Source of the DNA: Bacillus sp. Marseille-P3661
GTDB lineage: Bacteria > Bacillota > Bacilli > Bacillales > Bacillaceae_J
Direction: 5' to 3'
Assembly (NCBI RefSeq): GCF_900240995.1
Contig: NZ_LT965953.1
Coordinates: forward strand, 331,303 to 395,302
DNA length: 64,000 bases
Made by a program: the position numbers and the translations under genes. The notes under the pieces are model-generated. The model saw only the letters and a program-made list of their open reading frames with translations. It ran no database searches and had not been told where the DNA came from. Below are positions 20,495 to 30,281 of this stretch, piece by piece; the first letter of the stretch is position 1; each line of letters begins with the position of its first letter.

Positions 20495-20560
20495 TAAATA
20501 CAAAAAGTTGATGTTTCTAACCAATAATAATAGTAAAAAAATTGAGGGATGGTGTGTACA

Positions 20561-20998
20561 TTGTATTTTGTTGATCGTGAAAAAATTGAACAACTGTTGC
20601 GTCAGATGGAAGATATTCTTGAATTTTATAAAAGCCAATCATCATGGGAAGGAAGAATTGAAAGCTTGGCTTTAGAACGGCTAGTTCATATAGTCATCGA
20701 GTCTATTCTAGATGTAGGTAATGCAATGATTGATGGGTTTATTATGCGCGACCCTGGGAGCTATGAAGACATAATTGATATCTTACTTGATGAAAAGGTA
20801 TTGAGTGCAGACGATGAAGAACCATATAAGGCAGTGATTGCATTCCGCAAGCCATTAGTACAAAATTATTTGGAAATTAATCATGCACAAATTATTGAAG
20901 GAATAAACGGTTCCCTTACCTATTTAGAACAGTTTCCAACTAAAGTTCGCAGCTATATCGAAAATGAATTAGGACCTGTTTCTGCTTTTAAACGTTAA
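20561..20998 (+). CDS. yutE: YutE, DUF86/HepT-like protein
   Basis: A 145-residue helical protein of the DUF86 (HEPN/HepT-like) family, seen in LEFYKSQSSWEGRIESLALE, LERLVHIVIESILDVGNAMI and FRKPLVQNYLEINH. HepT proteins are RNases or toxins paired with MntA nucleotidyltransferases; here there is no MntA partner, and the usual R-X4-6-H motif is not clear, with NYLEINH at that site. It is therefore more likely a housekeeping YutE-type protein. The TTG at 20561 gives the expected N-terminus (YFVDREKIEQ) behind GAGGGATGG; an ATG at 20549 would overlap that site. Confidence 0.85.
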   Translation: MYFVDREKIEQLLRQMEDILEFYKSQSSWEGRIESLALERLVHIVIESILDVGNAMIDGFIMRDPGSYEDIIDILLDEKVLSADDEEPYKAVIAFRKPLVQNYLEINHAQIIEGINGSLTYLEQFPTKVRSYIENELGPVSAFKR

Positions 20999-21041
20999 TC
21001 ATTGTTGTAACAAATATTTCAATCTTTTGATACATTTAAGT

Positions 21042-21070
21042 TTAGAAATGGTAATAAACAGTGTTATAAT
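21042..21070 (+). promoter_or_regulatory. Promoter of the SufR-like regulator gene
   Basis: TATAAT lies at 21065-21070 with a weak TTAGAA 17 bases upstream. The predicted transcript start is close to 21077, which disfavours an ATG at 21080 as the start codon. Confidence 0.5.
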
Positions 21071-21091
21071 AAGAAGAGGATGGTGAGTAAA

Positions 21092-21718
21092 ATGATAGTA
21101 AACTCCTCTTCGACTAGAGACGAAATTTTAAAAATGTTAAAGTTTCAAAAGAAAATGACCGTCACAGAAATGGCTCAACAATTAGAAATTACTGAGATGG
21201 CAGTTCGCCGCCACCTGAATACTCTAGAGAAAGACCGTTATGTTGAAACGATCTTAGTTAGACAACCGATGGGACGGCCTTTAAATATATATAAGTTAAC
21301 TGCTGCCGGTGAGGAATTATTTCCACGAAATTATAAATCAGTAGCGCTAGATTTCATTGATGATATTAATGAAATTGGCGGAAAAGCTGTTGTAGATCAG
21401 CTATTCAATCGAAGAAAAGAACGAATGAAAGACCGCTATCTAGATCGATTAGAAGATCTTTCTTTCGATGAAAAGGTTAGAGAATTGGCACAGATTCAAA
21501 ATGAAAATGGCTATATGACTAAGTTAGTAAAAGATGAGGACGGGAATTACCAATTGTATGGATATAATTGCCCAATCCATCAAGTGGCCAATAAATATAG
21601 CTCACCATGTAAAGCCGAGTTAACCTTATTCAAAGAAGTTTTAGAAACAGAAAATATTAAACAGCAGTCATGCATAAGTAATGGTGATAACTGTTGTAAT
21701 TATGTTATAAAAAAGTAA
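21092..21718 (+). CDS. SufR-like winged-helix regulator with C-terminal cysteine cluster (COG2345)
   Basis: A 208-residue regulator. An N-terminal winged helix-turn-helix (about 5-75) contains VTEMAQQLEITEMAVRRHLN. The C-terminal domain holds Cys residues spaced as C-X12-C (NCPIHQVANKYSSPC) and then a SCISNGDNCC block, the layout of SufR/COG2345 proteins that bind a [4Fe-4S] cluster. SufR represses suf genes in cyanobacteria and actinobacteria. The suf operon lies 16 kb away, but no operator was identified, so the target is inference. The ATG at 21092 is preferred, with GGTGAG just upstream; ATG 21080 is the alternative. Confidence 0.75.
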   Translation: MIVNSSSTRDEILKMLKFQKKMTVTEMAQQLEITEMAVRRHLNTLEKDRYVETILVRQPMGRPLNIYKLTAAGEELFPRNYKSVALDFIDDINEIGGKAVVDQLFNRRKERMKDRYLDRLEDLSFDEKVRELAQIQNENGYMTKLVKDEDGNYQLYGYNCPIHQVANKYSSPCKAELTLFKEVLETENIKQQSCISNGDNCCNYVIKK

Positions 21719-21729
21719 ATGATATATCG

Positions 21730-21755
21730 ACGCTTCCGGAATGGAGGCGTTTTTA
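21730..21755 (+). terminator. Terminator of the SufR-like gene
   Basis: ACGCTTCC pairs with GGAGGCGT (one T-G pair) around GGAAT, followed by TTTT. Confidence 0.75.
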
Positions 21756-21912
21756 ATTTATAAATTTGCTTGGTTCATGGGCAATCAGTACAATAAACTG
21801 TAGTTTAATTGTATGCGAAGTGCTGAGATATGGATATAGGTAGGAGTTCTGGTATAACATTAAACGAGTTTTTTACCTGAAACAGTTCGTTGATCAGTTT
21901 AATTACATAGTT

Positions 21913-23764
21913 CTTATTCGTTCCCATAAGTGCGAGAAAAGCAAAGAGAACGAAAAGCTGCTAATCGTTCCCGTAAGTGCGAGAAAAGCAAAGAGATGGT
22001 AACGAATACCCGCTATTCGTTCCCGTAAGTGCGAGAAAAGCAAAGAGCCGGTAACGAATAGCTGTTAATCGTTCCCATAAGCACAAGAAAAGCAAAGAGA
22101 AGGTAACGAATAGCAGCTAATCGTTCCCATAAGCACAAGAAAAGCAAAGAGCCGGTAACGAATAGCTGTTAATCGTTCCCATAAGTGCGAGAAAAGCAAA
22201 GAGAAGGTAACGATTAGCCGCTAATCGTTCCCATAAGTGGAAAAAAAGAAAAGAGCCGGTAACGATTAGCCGCTAATCGTTCCCATAAGTGGAAAAAAAG
22301 AAAAGAGCCGGTAACGAATAACCGCTAATCGTTCCCGTAAGTACAAAAAAAGCAAAGAGAAGGTAACGAATACCAGCTAATCGTTCCTTTAAGTACAAAA
22401 AAAAGCAAAGAGCCGGTAACGAATAACCGCTAATCGTTCCCGTAAGTACAAAAAAAGCAAAGAGATGGTAACGAATAGCCGCTATTCGTTCCCGTAAGTG
22501 GAAAAAAAGCAAAGAGCCGGTAACGAATAGCTGTTAATCGTTCCCATAAGCACAAAAAAAGCAAAGAGAAGGTAACGAATAGCAGCTAATCGTTCCCGTA
22601 AGTACAAAAAAAGCAAAGAGAAGGTAGCGAATTACCGCTAATCGTTCCCGTAAGTACAAAAAAAGCAAAGAGATGGTAACGAATAGCCGCTATTCGTTCC
22701 CGTAAGTGGAAAAAAAGCAAAGAGCCGGTAACGAATAACCGCTAATCGTTCCCGTAAATACAAAAAAAGCAAAGAGAAGGTAACGAATAGCTGCTAATCG
22801 TTCCCGTAAGCACAAAAAAAGCAAAGAGAAGGTAACGAATACCCGCTAATCGTTCCCGTAAGTACAAAAAAAGCAAAGATAAGGTAGCGAATTACCGCTA
22901 ATCGTTCCCGTAAGTACAAAAAAAGCAGAGAGCCGGTAACGAATAACCGCTATTCGTTCCCGTAAGTGGAAAAAAAGCAAAGAGCCGGTAACGATTAGCC
23001 GCTAATCGTTCCCATAAGTGGAAAAAAAGCAAAGAGCCGGTAACGAATAACCGCTATTCGTTCCCATAAGTGGAAAAAAAGCAAAGAGAAGGTAACGAAT
23101 AGGCGCTAATCGTTCCCGTAAGTACAAAAAAAGCAGAGAGATGGTAACGAATAACCGCTATTCGTTCCCGTAAGTGCGAGAAAAGCAAAGAGATGGTAAC
23201 GAATACCCGCTAATCGTTCCCGTAAGTACAAAAAAAGCAAAGAGCCGGTAACGAATAGCTGCTAATCGTTCCCATAGGCACAAGAAAAGCAAAGAGATGG
23301 TAACGAATACCAGCTAATCGTTCCCATAGGCACAAGAAAAGCAAAGAGATGGTAACGAATACCAGCTATTCGTTCCCATAAGCACAAGAAAAGCAAATAG
23401 ATGGTAACGAATAACCCCTATTCGTTCCCGTAAGCACAAAAAAAGCAGAGAGCCGGTAACGAATACCCGCTAATCGTTCCCATAAGCACAAAAAAAGCAA
23501 AGAGAAGGTAACGAATACCCGCTATTCGTTCCCGTAAGTACAAAAAAAGCAAAGAGATGGTAACGAATAACCGCTAATCGTTCCCATAAGCACAAGATAA
23601 GCAAAAAGCCGGTAACGAATAGCTGCTAATCGTTCCCATAAGCACAAGAAAAGCAAAGAGATGGTAACGAATACCCGCTAATCGTTCCCGTAAGCACAAG
23701 AAAAGCAAAGAGCCGGTAACGAATACCAGCGCAAATCGTTCCCATAAATACAAAAAAAGCAAAA
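21913..23764. repeat. Tandem array of 52-bp units, about 35 copies (array A)
   Basis: CGTTCCC occurs every 52 bases from 21966 to 23737 (34 periods plus 3 bases); the first unit is 47 bases. Each unit has GGTAACGAATA, a 5-base spacer, TAATCGTTCCC or TATTCGTTCCC, a short variable part and an A-tract, as in CAAAAAAAGC. The two flanks form an imperfect palindrome. Variable positions occur in a few fixed alternatives: AA, AT or CC before GGTAAC, and several versions after CCC. There are no unique spacers, so it is not CRISPR. It fills the gap between the SufR-like gene and yutF. Confidence 0.94.
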
Positions 23765-23910
23765 CTAATCCGAACCCTAAGTGAACAACCACGGGGGATA
23801 ACAAATAGATTCTAAAAATGCTCATACTAAGGTCATAACTACGTAACTGTAACACATATCATTACAATCATTTATTAAAACAATAGCCATAGTAACGAGT
23901 AATCATATGT

Positions 23911-23931
23911 TACTATCTCTTTGAGATAGTA
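23911..23931 (+). promoter_or_regulatory. Perfect hairpin before the yutF ribosome site
   Basis: TACTATCTC and GAGATAGTA form a 9-bp stem with a TTT loop, about 25 bases upstream of the yutF start. Confidence 0.45.
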
Positions 23932-23955
23932 CTGCTACGGAGTGGAAATAAAAAA

Positions 23956-24726
23956 ATGAAACAATACGCAGGTTATTTAATTGATTTAGATGGTACGATG
24001 TACCGGGGAAAGGAACGGATTGAGGAGGCTGTGCATTTTGTAAACATGCTTAAACAAAAAGACGTTCCGTATCTGTTTGTAACTAATAATTCCTCAAGGA
24101 CACCTGAACAAGTAGCGGCCAAGTTGATATCAATGGAAATTCCGGCAACAACGGAGCAAGTATTTACATCAAGTATGGCAACGGCGAATTTTATAGCAGC
24201 AGAAAACAACCATGCTAGTGTATATTTTATTGGTGAAGAAGGGTTGGAATACGCACTAAAGCAGGCGGGGCTCACCGTTGTGGACGAAAATCCAGATTAT
24301 GTTGTTATGGGCATTGATCGTGAAATTACATACGAAAAACTAGCAAAAGGCTGCCTGTATATAAGGGCAGGAGCAAAATATATTGCGACCAATTCAGATA
24401 TCGCAATTCCAACAGAGCGTGGTTTTCTGCCAGGAAACGGTGCACTTTCTTCTGTCCTAACCGTTTCGACGGGGGTCCAACCACTGCTGATTGGGAAACC
24501 AGAAGCGATCATTATGGAATTAGCATTAAATACTCTTGGAACAACAAAAGAGGAGACCTTAATGATTGGAGATAATTATAATACGGATATTTTAGCGGGG
24601 ATTCATGCTGGAATAGATACACTTCTTGTGCATACAGGCGTAACGACAAAAGAACATTTAAAAACATACGAAATCCAGCCTACTTATGTCATTAATTCAC
24701 TAGAAGAATGGCTTGATAAAATATAA
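23956..24726 (+). CDS. yutF: HAD-superfamily phosphatase YutF (NagD-like)
   Basis: A 256-residue class IIA HAD hydrolase. Motif I is LIDLDGTMY near residue 9, motif II is FVTNNSSRTPEQ, and motif IV is IGDNYNTDILAG near 200, with the class IIA cap containing GFLPGNGALSS. Such enzymes dephosphorylate small sugar or nucleotide phosphates; the substrate is not known. ACGGAGTGG lies about 10 bases before the ATG. The yutF-yutG-yutH-hom order matches B. subtilis. A strong terminator follows directly. Confidence 0.93.
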   Translation: MKQYAGYLIDLDGTMYRGKERIEEAVHFVNMLKQKDVPYLFVTNNSSRTPEQVAAKLISMEIPATTEQVFTSSMATANFIAAENNHASVYFIGEEGLEYALKQAGLTVVDENPDYVVMGIDREITYEKLAKGCLYIRAGAKYIATNSDIAIPTERGFLPGNGALSSVLTVSTGVQPLLIGKPEAIIMELALNTLGTTKEETLMIGDNYNTDILAGIHAGIDTLLVHTGVTTKEHLKTYEIQPTYVINSLEEWLDKI

Positions 24727-24755
24727 AGGAGACTTACTTTACTAAGTCTCCTTTT
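24725..24755. terminator. Terminator after yutF
   Basis: AAAGGAGACTTA pairs with TAAGTCTCCTTT around CTTTAC. It overlaps the yutF stop codon by one or two bases. Confidence 0.88.
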
Positions 24756-24833
24756 ACTTCTTCACTCAACAACAGGCTGCATGGGCTAAACCGTTATTTC
24801 CCATGCCATCGTTATTCAAGGCGTTCCTGATTC

Positions 24834-25334
24834 TCACTCAGTATTTGCGGCACGATGTGCTAGCCTACTTGAGGCAGCAGCTGCAATAGCGCCAACTATA
24901 TCATCTAAAAAGGTGTGACAAACACCAGGTACTTTTTTATTTAGCTTTTCTAGAATTCCAGGTTTTTGTTTATCGATATATCCATAATTTGTAAAACCAA
25001 TCGATCCATATACATTTACAATAGAAAGGGCAATGATCTCGTCAACACCATATAAACCTTCATCCCTCATTAGTGTTGAGAGAAGTGGTTCTGAGATTAA
25101 CCCTTTTTCTGCTAAAATATCTAATTCAATTCCTGTTATGATCGCATTTTGAACTTCACGTTTAGCAATCACACGGTCCACATTCTCATAACAATCCTCT
25201 ATTTTTAAATCATCATGGTATTTGTTTTGAAGGTAATGTACTAATTGCGCAATATCTTCAATCTCCACACCACGTTCACTTAATAAAGTTCTTGCCTTTT
25301 TTTCAATTGCGTCCATGTTTTGTTCATCCTTCAT
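24834..25334 (-). CDS. yutG: YutG, phosphatidylglycerophosphatase A-like protein
   Basis: A 166-residue PgpA-family protein with LLSERGVEIEDIAQLVHYLQ at the N-terminus and the conserved GICHTFLDDI-like segment here reading GVCHTFLDDIVGAIAAAA near the C-terminus. Unlike proteobacterial PgpA it lacks strong multiple membrane helices. Firmicute members have been proposed to act on phosphatidylglycerophosphate; activity here is inference. The ATG at 25334 is chosen because AGGTG lies 8-9 bases upstream; an in-frame GTG at 25346 falls inside that site. It is divergent from yutH. Confidence 0.85.
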   Translation of the reverse strand: MKDEQNMDAIEKKARTLLSERGVEIEDIAQLVHYLQNKYHDDLKIEDCYENVDRVIAKREVQNAIITGIELDILAEKGLISEPLLSTLMRDEGLYGVDEIIALSIVNVYGSIGFTNYGYIDKQKPGILEKLNKKVPGVCHTFLDDIVGAIAAAASSRLAHRAANTE

Positions 25335-25497
25335 AATGAATTTCACCTATTTCTTACATTATTTATACGTTATATAAGTAGCTAATGTGCAGAATAACTT
25401 CTTTATATAATTTTTTCCAAACTTAGCTAATTTATGCCAAGTAATTCTATAACTAACATATATATTATGTAAGGTATTCATGAGAGGAGCGGATCAT

Positions 25498-26511
25498 GTG
25501 CTAGAACGTGATTTATATGAAAATTATCGTATTAGTCAATTTAATATGACAGAGTATAAGGGGTATAAAGCATTTAGTTACCAAGGGAACTTTTATGTCA
25601 TCGTTCCTGTAAATGGATTAGAGCAAGAAGAGTTGTTAGAGCTCAAGCAAATGAGTGATTACTTACAGTATCAACGAGAACACCGAATAGCTGTGTTCGT
25701 TCCTACAATAACTCAAGAGCTAGTAGCAAGTGTCAATCAACAAATGGTTGTTTTATTGAAATTAAATGAACAAGGCGTTCGAAACAACAACCATTCATCA
25801 GGTGCCCTATTAGCCAATTTTCATAAAAAAGGAAGATTTCTACCGAATCCACCGCAAAAATCAAGTCGAATTGGCCAATGGAAAACCTATTGGGAACGCC
25901 GCCTTGATCAATTAGAAAAGTTTTGGGCTCAAAAACTTAAGGATCGCCCTGCTAATAAATTTGAAAAGGTATTTTTTGAAACTTTTCCTTATTATCTGGG
26001 ACTAACAGAAAACGCCATTCAATATATAGCTGACTGTCAATATGAGGATCAACGGAATGAAATTCAGGTAGGGACGATCTGTTATGTGAGGTTTAAACCA
26101 AAACATGCATATGACCCAGTAATCTTTCCGACAGATCTTGTTTATGACCATCCATCTCGAGATCTGGCCGAATGGGTAAGACATTATTATTTGGAAGGCG
26201 AGCGTTCGGATAATATTATAAAATTCTTTAATGATTACCAACAAATATATCCATTGTCTGAAACATCTTGGAAGTTAGTGTATGGAAGATTATTGTTTCC
26301 AGTTACCTACTTTGAAAGCATTGAGGGATATTATTCTGCGGCTACACAAGCTCGAACAGACTCCTATGAACGGAAATTCCTTGAATTAGTTGAGCGTGCA
26401 GATCAGTATGAACAATTCTTAAGTTCTTTTTATCCGGTTTTAGGATTGCCGGTTGAAAAATTGCGCATCCCTGAATTAGATTGGTTGAAAAATAAAAGAG
26501 TCAAAATATAG
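25498..26511 (+). CDS. yutH: Spore coat protein YutH (CotS-related)
   Basis: A 337-residue cytoplasmic-type protein of the CotS/YutH spore-coat family, which has a protein-kinase-like (APH) fold with a degenerate active site. The segment SRIGQWKTYWERRLDQLEKF and the C-terminal LSSFYPVLGLPVEKLRIPEL match. The start is taken as GTG at 25498, placed 8 bases after AGAGGAG; an ATG at 25480 lies in front of that site. YutH is made in the mother cell and deposited in the coat in B. subtilis. It precedes hom, as there. Confidence 0.87.
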   Translation: MLERDLYENYRISQFNMTEYKGYKAFSYQGNFYVIVPVNGLEQEELLELKQMSDYLQYQREHRIAVFVPTITQELVASVNQQMVVLLKLNEQGVRNNNHSSGALLANFHKKGRFLPNPPQKSSRIGQWKTYWERRLDQLEKFWAQKLKDRPANKFEKVFFETFPYYLGLTENAIQYIADCQYEDQRNEIQVGTICYVRFKPKHAYDPVIFPTDLVYDHPSRDLAEWVRHYYLEGERSDNIIKFFNDYQQIYPLSETSWKLVYGRLLFPVTYFESIEGYYSAATQARTDSYERKFLELVERADQYEQFLSSFYPVLGLPVEKLRIPELDWLKNKRVKI

Positions 26512-26562
26512 CGGTTTTGTGCTAATATTAAAAAAAGACTTACTATCAAAATTTATAGTCAA

Positions 26563-26609
26563 TTGTATTAGAAAAACATTGTAACGAATTACATGTTTTT
26601 CTAATACAA
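26563..26609 (+). repeat. Bulged-T hairpin element, copy 2
   Basis: TTGTATTAGAAAAACAT, an unpaired T, and GTAA pair with TTAC and ATGTTTTTCTAATACAA around a CGAA tetraloop: 21 base pairs with one bulge. The core is the same as copy 1 at 10762-10795. No T-run follows. Confidence 0.65.
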
Positions 26610-26641
26610 AATTTGAGGTAATGACGATTCTCAAATTTTGT
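26606..26641 (+). terminator. 12-bp perfect hairpin downstream of yutH
   Basis: ACAAAATTTGAG pairs with CTCAAATTTTGT around a 12-base loop. It directly follows, and shares four bases with, the bulged-T hairpin. The rest of the gap to hom holds only a promoter; I see no T-box or riboswitch there. Confidence 0.5.
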
Positions 26642-26899
26642 GGAAAAGATATACCGAGGAAACAATTCTAATTCAATTGGACAAGCAGTAGACTAATCTT
26701 TCTATTGTGTCTCTTGCTATCAAAGTAGAAAGACGTAACGGCTTTATATATTTGAGTTAATTGAACAATGCTTTCATACCGCCATCATTAAGAGTGATTA
26801 AGCTATTTAATAATGATTTAACTACGCAATGAAATCCAGTTGTTAACTTAGTAACAAGGTTTAAAGTTGGATTGTTTTCTAAAAATTTAGCAAAAACAC

Positions 26900-26928
26900 T
26901 TGTATAGATAGCAAATGTCCTCTATAAT
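26900..26928 (+). promoter_or_regulatory. SigA promoter of hom-thrC-thrB
   Basis: TTGTAT (26900-26905) and TATAAT (26923-26928) are separated by 17 bases, 65 bases before the hom start. Confidence 0.75.
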
Positions 26929-26992
26929 GTCCGTATGGTGAAAACAAGTGTATCTCGTATATAGACATAAAGGGAAAGGGAGATAAATTATT

Positions 26993-28294
26993 ATGGAAAA
27001 ATCTATTTCAGTCGGTTTGTTAGGTTTGGGGACAGTCGGAAGTGGTGTTGTCCAAATCATTGAACAACATCAAGATAAATTAATGCATCAAATTGGTTGT
27101 CCGGTTGAAATAACTAAAATAGTTGTAAAAGACGTTCATAAGAAACGTGATATTGATATAGATCCTGCTAAACTAACTACTGATCCTGAAGAAGTTTTAA
27201 ATGATCCAAGTATTGATGTAGTGATTGAAGTGATGGGTGGAGTTGAAAAAACTAGGAATCTTGTGTTAAAAGCACTTCGCAATAAAAAGCATGTAGTTAC
27301 AGCTAATAAAGATTTAATGGCTATTTATGGGGCAGAATTATTAAAAGAAGCGACAGAAAATGGTTGTGACTTATTCTTTGAAGCTAGTGTTGCAGGTGGA
27401 ATCCCAATTATCCGCAGTTTAGTTGAGGGCCTTTCATCCGATCGTATTACTAAAATGATGGGAATTGTGAACGGTACGACAAATTATATTTTAACAAAAA
27501 TGGATAAAGAAGGCAGCGCCTACGGTGAAGTGCTAGCCGAAGCCCAAAAATTAGGATATGCAGAAAGTGATCCTACAGCAGACGTAGAAGGCTTAGATGC
27601 TGCACGAAAGATGACAATCCTTGCTACATTAGGTTTTTCAATGCCTGTTGACTTAGATGACGTAAAAGTAAACGGTATTTCTCAAATTACAGAGGAAGAC
27701 CTTGAATATAGTAGACGCCTTGGCTACACAATGAAATTAATTGGAATTGCTAGTCGTGATAATGATAAAATTGAGGTAAGTGTACAACCAACATTATTGC
27801 CGCATTCGCACCCACTGGCATCTGTTAATGATGTATTTAATGCGGTTTATGTGTACGGTGAAGCGGTTGGAGAAACAATGTTTTATGGTCCAGGAGCTGG
27901 TCGCCTACCAACAGCAACATCCATTGTATCTGATGTAGTTGAAGTTATGAAAAATATGAGATTGGGTGTAAATGGCAGTCGTTTTGTAACACCTCAATAT
28001 CAAAAGAACTTAAAATCAGATGAAGAAATCTTATCTAAATATTTCTTGCGTATTCAGGTTAAAGATAAGGCAGGGGCTTTCTCTGAAATTACATCACTAT
28101 TCTCAAGCCATAATGTAAGTTTCGAGAAAATATTACAGCTGCCAATAAAAGATAGTAAATTAGCGGAAATTGTAATTATTACTCATCAAGCTAGTAAGCA
28201 AGCTTATAACGATACATTGACAAAATTGAATGATTTAGAAGTGGTTGAGGGTATAAAAAGTAGCTACCGGGTAGAGGGAGAAGAAATTCTATGA
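26993..28294 (+). CDS. hom: Homoserine dehydrogenase
   Basis: A 433-residue enzyme that reduces aspartate semialdehyde to homoserine, the branch point to threonine and methionine. The NAD(P)-binding motif is [14 protein letters not shown] near residue 8, the catalytic core has VTANKDLMA and [11 protein letters not shown], and the C-terminus is an ACT domain ([20 protein letters not shown] from about 355) for feedback control by threonine. AAGGGAGA lies before the ATG. The stop overlaps thrC (ATGA), so the three genes form one translationally coupled operon. Confidence 0.97.
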   Translation: MEKSISVGLLGLGTVGSGVVQIIEQHQDKLMHQIGCPVEITKIVVKDVHKKRDIDIDPAKLTTDPEEVLNDPSIDVVIEVMGGVEKTRNLVLKALRNKKHVVTANKDLMAIYGAELLKEATENGCDLFFEASVAGGIPIIRSLVEGLSSDRITKMMGIVNGTTNYILTKMDKEGSAYGEVLAEAQKLGYAESDPTADVEGLDAARKMTILATLGFSMPVDLDDVKVNGISQITEEDLEYSRRLGYTMKLIGIASRDNDKIEVSVQPTLLPHSHPLASVNDVFNAVYVYGEAVGETMFYGPGAGRLPTATSIVSDVVEVMKNMRLGVNGSRFVTPQYQKNLKSDEEILSKYFLRIQVKDKAGAFSEITSLFSSHNVSFEKILQLPIKDSKLAEIVIITHQASKQAYNDTLTKLNDLEVVEGIKSSYRVEGEEIL

Positions 28295-29355
28295 TTTGGT
28301 GGAGAGGTTTAATTCACCACTATAGGGAGTTCCTACCGGTAACTGAAAATACACCTCTGCTCACATTAAACGAAGGCAATACACCGTTAGTACCACTTGA
28401 AAATATAAGTAAACTTCTTGGTGTGGAGCTATATGTAAAATATGAAGGTGCTAATCCAACTGGATCCTTTAAAGATCGTGGAATGGTTATGGCAGTTGCA
28501 AAAGCAAAAGAAGAAGGCTCAAGTGCGATTATGTGTGCATCTACAGGCAATACATCAGCAGCTGCTGCAGCATATGCAGCACGTTGTGGGATGCGCTGCA
28601 TCGTTTTAATTCCTGATGGTAAAATTGCTGCCGGTAAATTAGCACAAGCTGTTATGTATGGTGCTGAAATTTATGCAATTAAAGGTAACTTTGATCAGGC
28701 ATTAAAAATGGTTCGTAAATTGAGTGAAACGGCACCTATTACGCTTGTGAACTCAGTAAATCCTTACCGAATTGAGGGACAAAAAACAGCTGCGTTCGAA
28801 GTGGTTGATCAGCTAGGAGAGGCACCAGATATATTAGCAATTCCGGTAGGTAATGCAGGGAATATTACCGCATACTGGAAAGGCTTTAATGAATACCATG
28901 ATAAGAAAGGTACAAAGCTACCTGTAATGAGAGGGTTCCAAGCAGCAGGTGCAGCACCAATTGTTCGTGGTGAAGTAGTTGAAAATCCAGAAACGGTTGC
29001 AACAGCAATTCGTATCGGTAACCCGGCAAGCTGGGAGTATGCAGTAGCTGCAGCTCATGACTCAAACGGCAAAATAGATGAGGTAACAGACGAAGAAATT
29101 CTTGAAACCTATAAATTAATCGCACAAAAAGATGGTGTATTTGCAGAACCAGGATCATGTGCGTCGATTGCCGGTGTTATTAAACAAGTGAAGAGCGGAG
29201 AAATTCCAAAAGGCTCAAAGATCGTTGCAGTTTTAACTGGTAATGGATTAAAAGATCCTGATACCGCAGTTAATCATTCAATTATAAAGCCAATTGTTCT
29301 CCCGAACGATGAAGAAGTTGTATTTGATCATATTCAAGGACGTGTTACACAATGA
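28291..29355 (+). CDS. thrC: Threonine synthase
   Basis: A 354-residue PLP enzyme of the short, Bacillus-type threonine synthase group, converting O-phosphohomoserine to threonine. The PLP lysine is in [11 protein letters not shown] near residue 60; the phosphate-binding loop is [17 protein letters not shown], and AIPVGNAGN is also conserved. It overlaps hom by four bases and thrB by four bases (both ATGA). The AGAGGGAGA ribosome site lies within the end of hom. Confidence 0.97.
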   Translation: MIWWRGLIHHYREFLPVTENTPLLTLNEGNTPLVPLENISKLLGVELYVKYEGANPTGSFKDRGMVMAVAKAKEEGSSAIMCASTGNTSAAAAAYAARCGMRCIVLIPDGKIAAGKLAQAVMYGAEIYAIKGNFDQALKMVRKLSETAPITLVNSVNPYRIEGQKTAAFEVVDQLGEAPDILAIPVGNAGNITAYWKGFNEYHDKKGTKLPVMRGFQAAGAAPIVRGEVVENPETVATAIRIGNPASWEYAVAAAHDSNGKIDEVTDEEILETYKLIAQKDGVFAEPGSCASIAGVIKQVKSGEIPKGSKIVAVLTGNGLKDPDTAVNHSIIKPIVLPNDEEVVFDHIQGRVTQ

Positions 29356-30281
29356 TGACTGGAAAATCTTTTAGTATTAGTGCGCCAGGAAGTACGGCTA
29401 ATCTTGGCCCTGGGTTCGACTCAGTTGGACTAGCCGTTAATCGTTATTTAACATTAGATGTTACACCTCATGAGAAATGGCTTTTTATACCAAAAACAAG
29501 TCATCTTGAAGGCATACCTGAGGGAAAAGAAAACCTTGTCTATAAAGTGGCTGATAAGGTTGCTAAAGACTATGGCCTTGACCTTCCAGCTTGTAAAGTA
29601 GAAGTTTCAAGTGACATTCCTTTATCAAGAGGACTTGGCAGCAGTGCTGTCGCAATTGTTGCTGGTATTGAACTAGCTAATCAGCTTCTTGATTTAAACA
29701 TGACAGCGGATGAAAAGTTACGTCGCGCTAGTAATTGCGAAGGTCACCTTGATAATGTGGCCGCATCATTATATGGTGGATTGGTGATCGGAAGTCATCG
29801 TGAAGATGGTACAGATATGGTTCATGGTGGTTTTCCTGATATAGATTTAGTTGTATTTATTCCTTCCTATGAGTTAAAGACTGAAAAAGCTAGAAGTGTG
29901 CTGCCGAGCGAAATGGACTACAAAGTAGCGGTCCAAGCTAGTGGAATTAGCAACGTCCTTGTTGCCTCTCTTTTAACAAATAATTGGGAGCTAGCAGGTA
30001 AAATGATGGCAAAGGATTTGTTCCATCAGCCTTTCCGCGGTGAATTAGTACCTGAGTTAGAAAAGGTTTATTCGCTAGCAGATGAGTTGGGAGCTTATGG
30101 AGTAGCACTTAGTGGTGCAGGTCCAACAGTAATTTGTTTTGCACCAAAAGGTAAAGGTGAAACAATCCAGCAAAAGCTACAGGAAAGCTTTCCAAACGAT
30201 AGCATCGAAATGTTAAGTGTTGACCAATTTGGTTTAACTGTAAATAGTAAGCAGCTTATAACGCAAGAACAGCCCTCTTAG
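29352..30281 (+). CDS. thrB: Homoserine kinase
   Basis: A 309-residue GHMP kinase making O-phosphohomoserine for ThrC. Motif 1 is [20 protein letters not shown] near residue 10, the ATP-binding glycine-rich motif 2 is [12 protein letters not shown] near 95, and motif 3 is [12 protein letters not shown] near 255. The ATG at 29352 overlaps the thrC stop; the adjacent ATG at 29355 is also possible. It ends the operon, and its last codons form the 5' arm of the terminator. Confidence 0.97.
   Translation: MMTGKSFSISAPGSTANLGPGFDSVGLAVNRYLTLDVTPHEKWLFIPKTSHLEGIPEGKENLVYKVADKVAKDYGLDLPACKVEVSSDIPLSRGLGSSAVAIVAGIELANQLLDLNMTADEKLRRASNCEGHLDNVAASLYGGLVIGSHREDGTDMVHGGFPDIDLVVFIPSYELKTEKARSVLPSEMDYKVAVQASGISNVLVASLLTNNWELAGKMMAKDLFHQPFRGELVPELEKVYSLADELGAYGVALSGAGPTVICFAPKGKGETIQQKLQESFPNDSIEMLSVDQFGLTVNSKQLITQEQPS

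Noticed and set aside
20561-20998. HepT toxin of a HepT/MntA pair
   Set aside because: There is no adjacent nucleotidyltransferase and the catalytic motif is unclear; YutE context explains it.
21913-23764. CRISPR array
   Set aside because: Units are joined without unique spacers, the whole unit is repetitive, and no cas genes are present.
26512-26992. T-box or riboswitch before hom
   Set aside because: No GGTGG-type T-box sequence, specifier arm or known aptamer blocks were found; the promoter lies after the hairpins.
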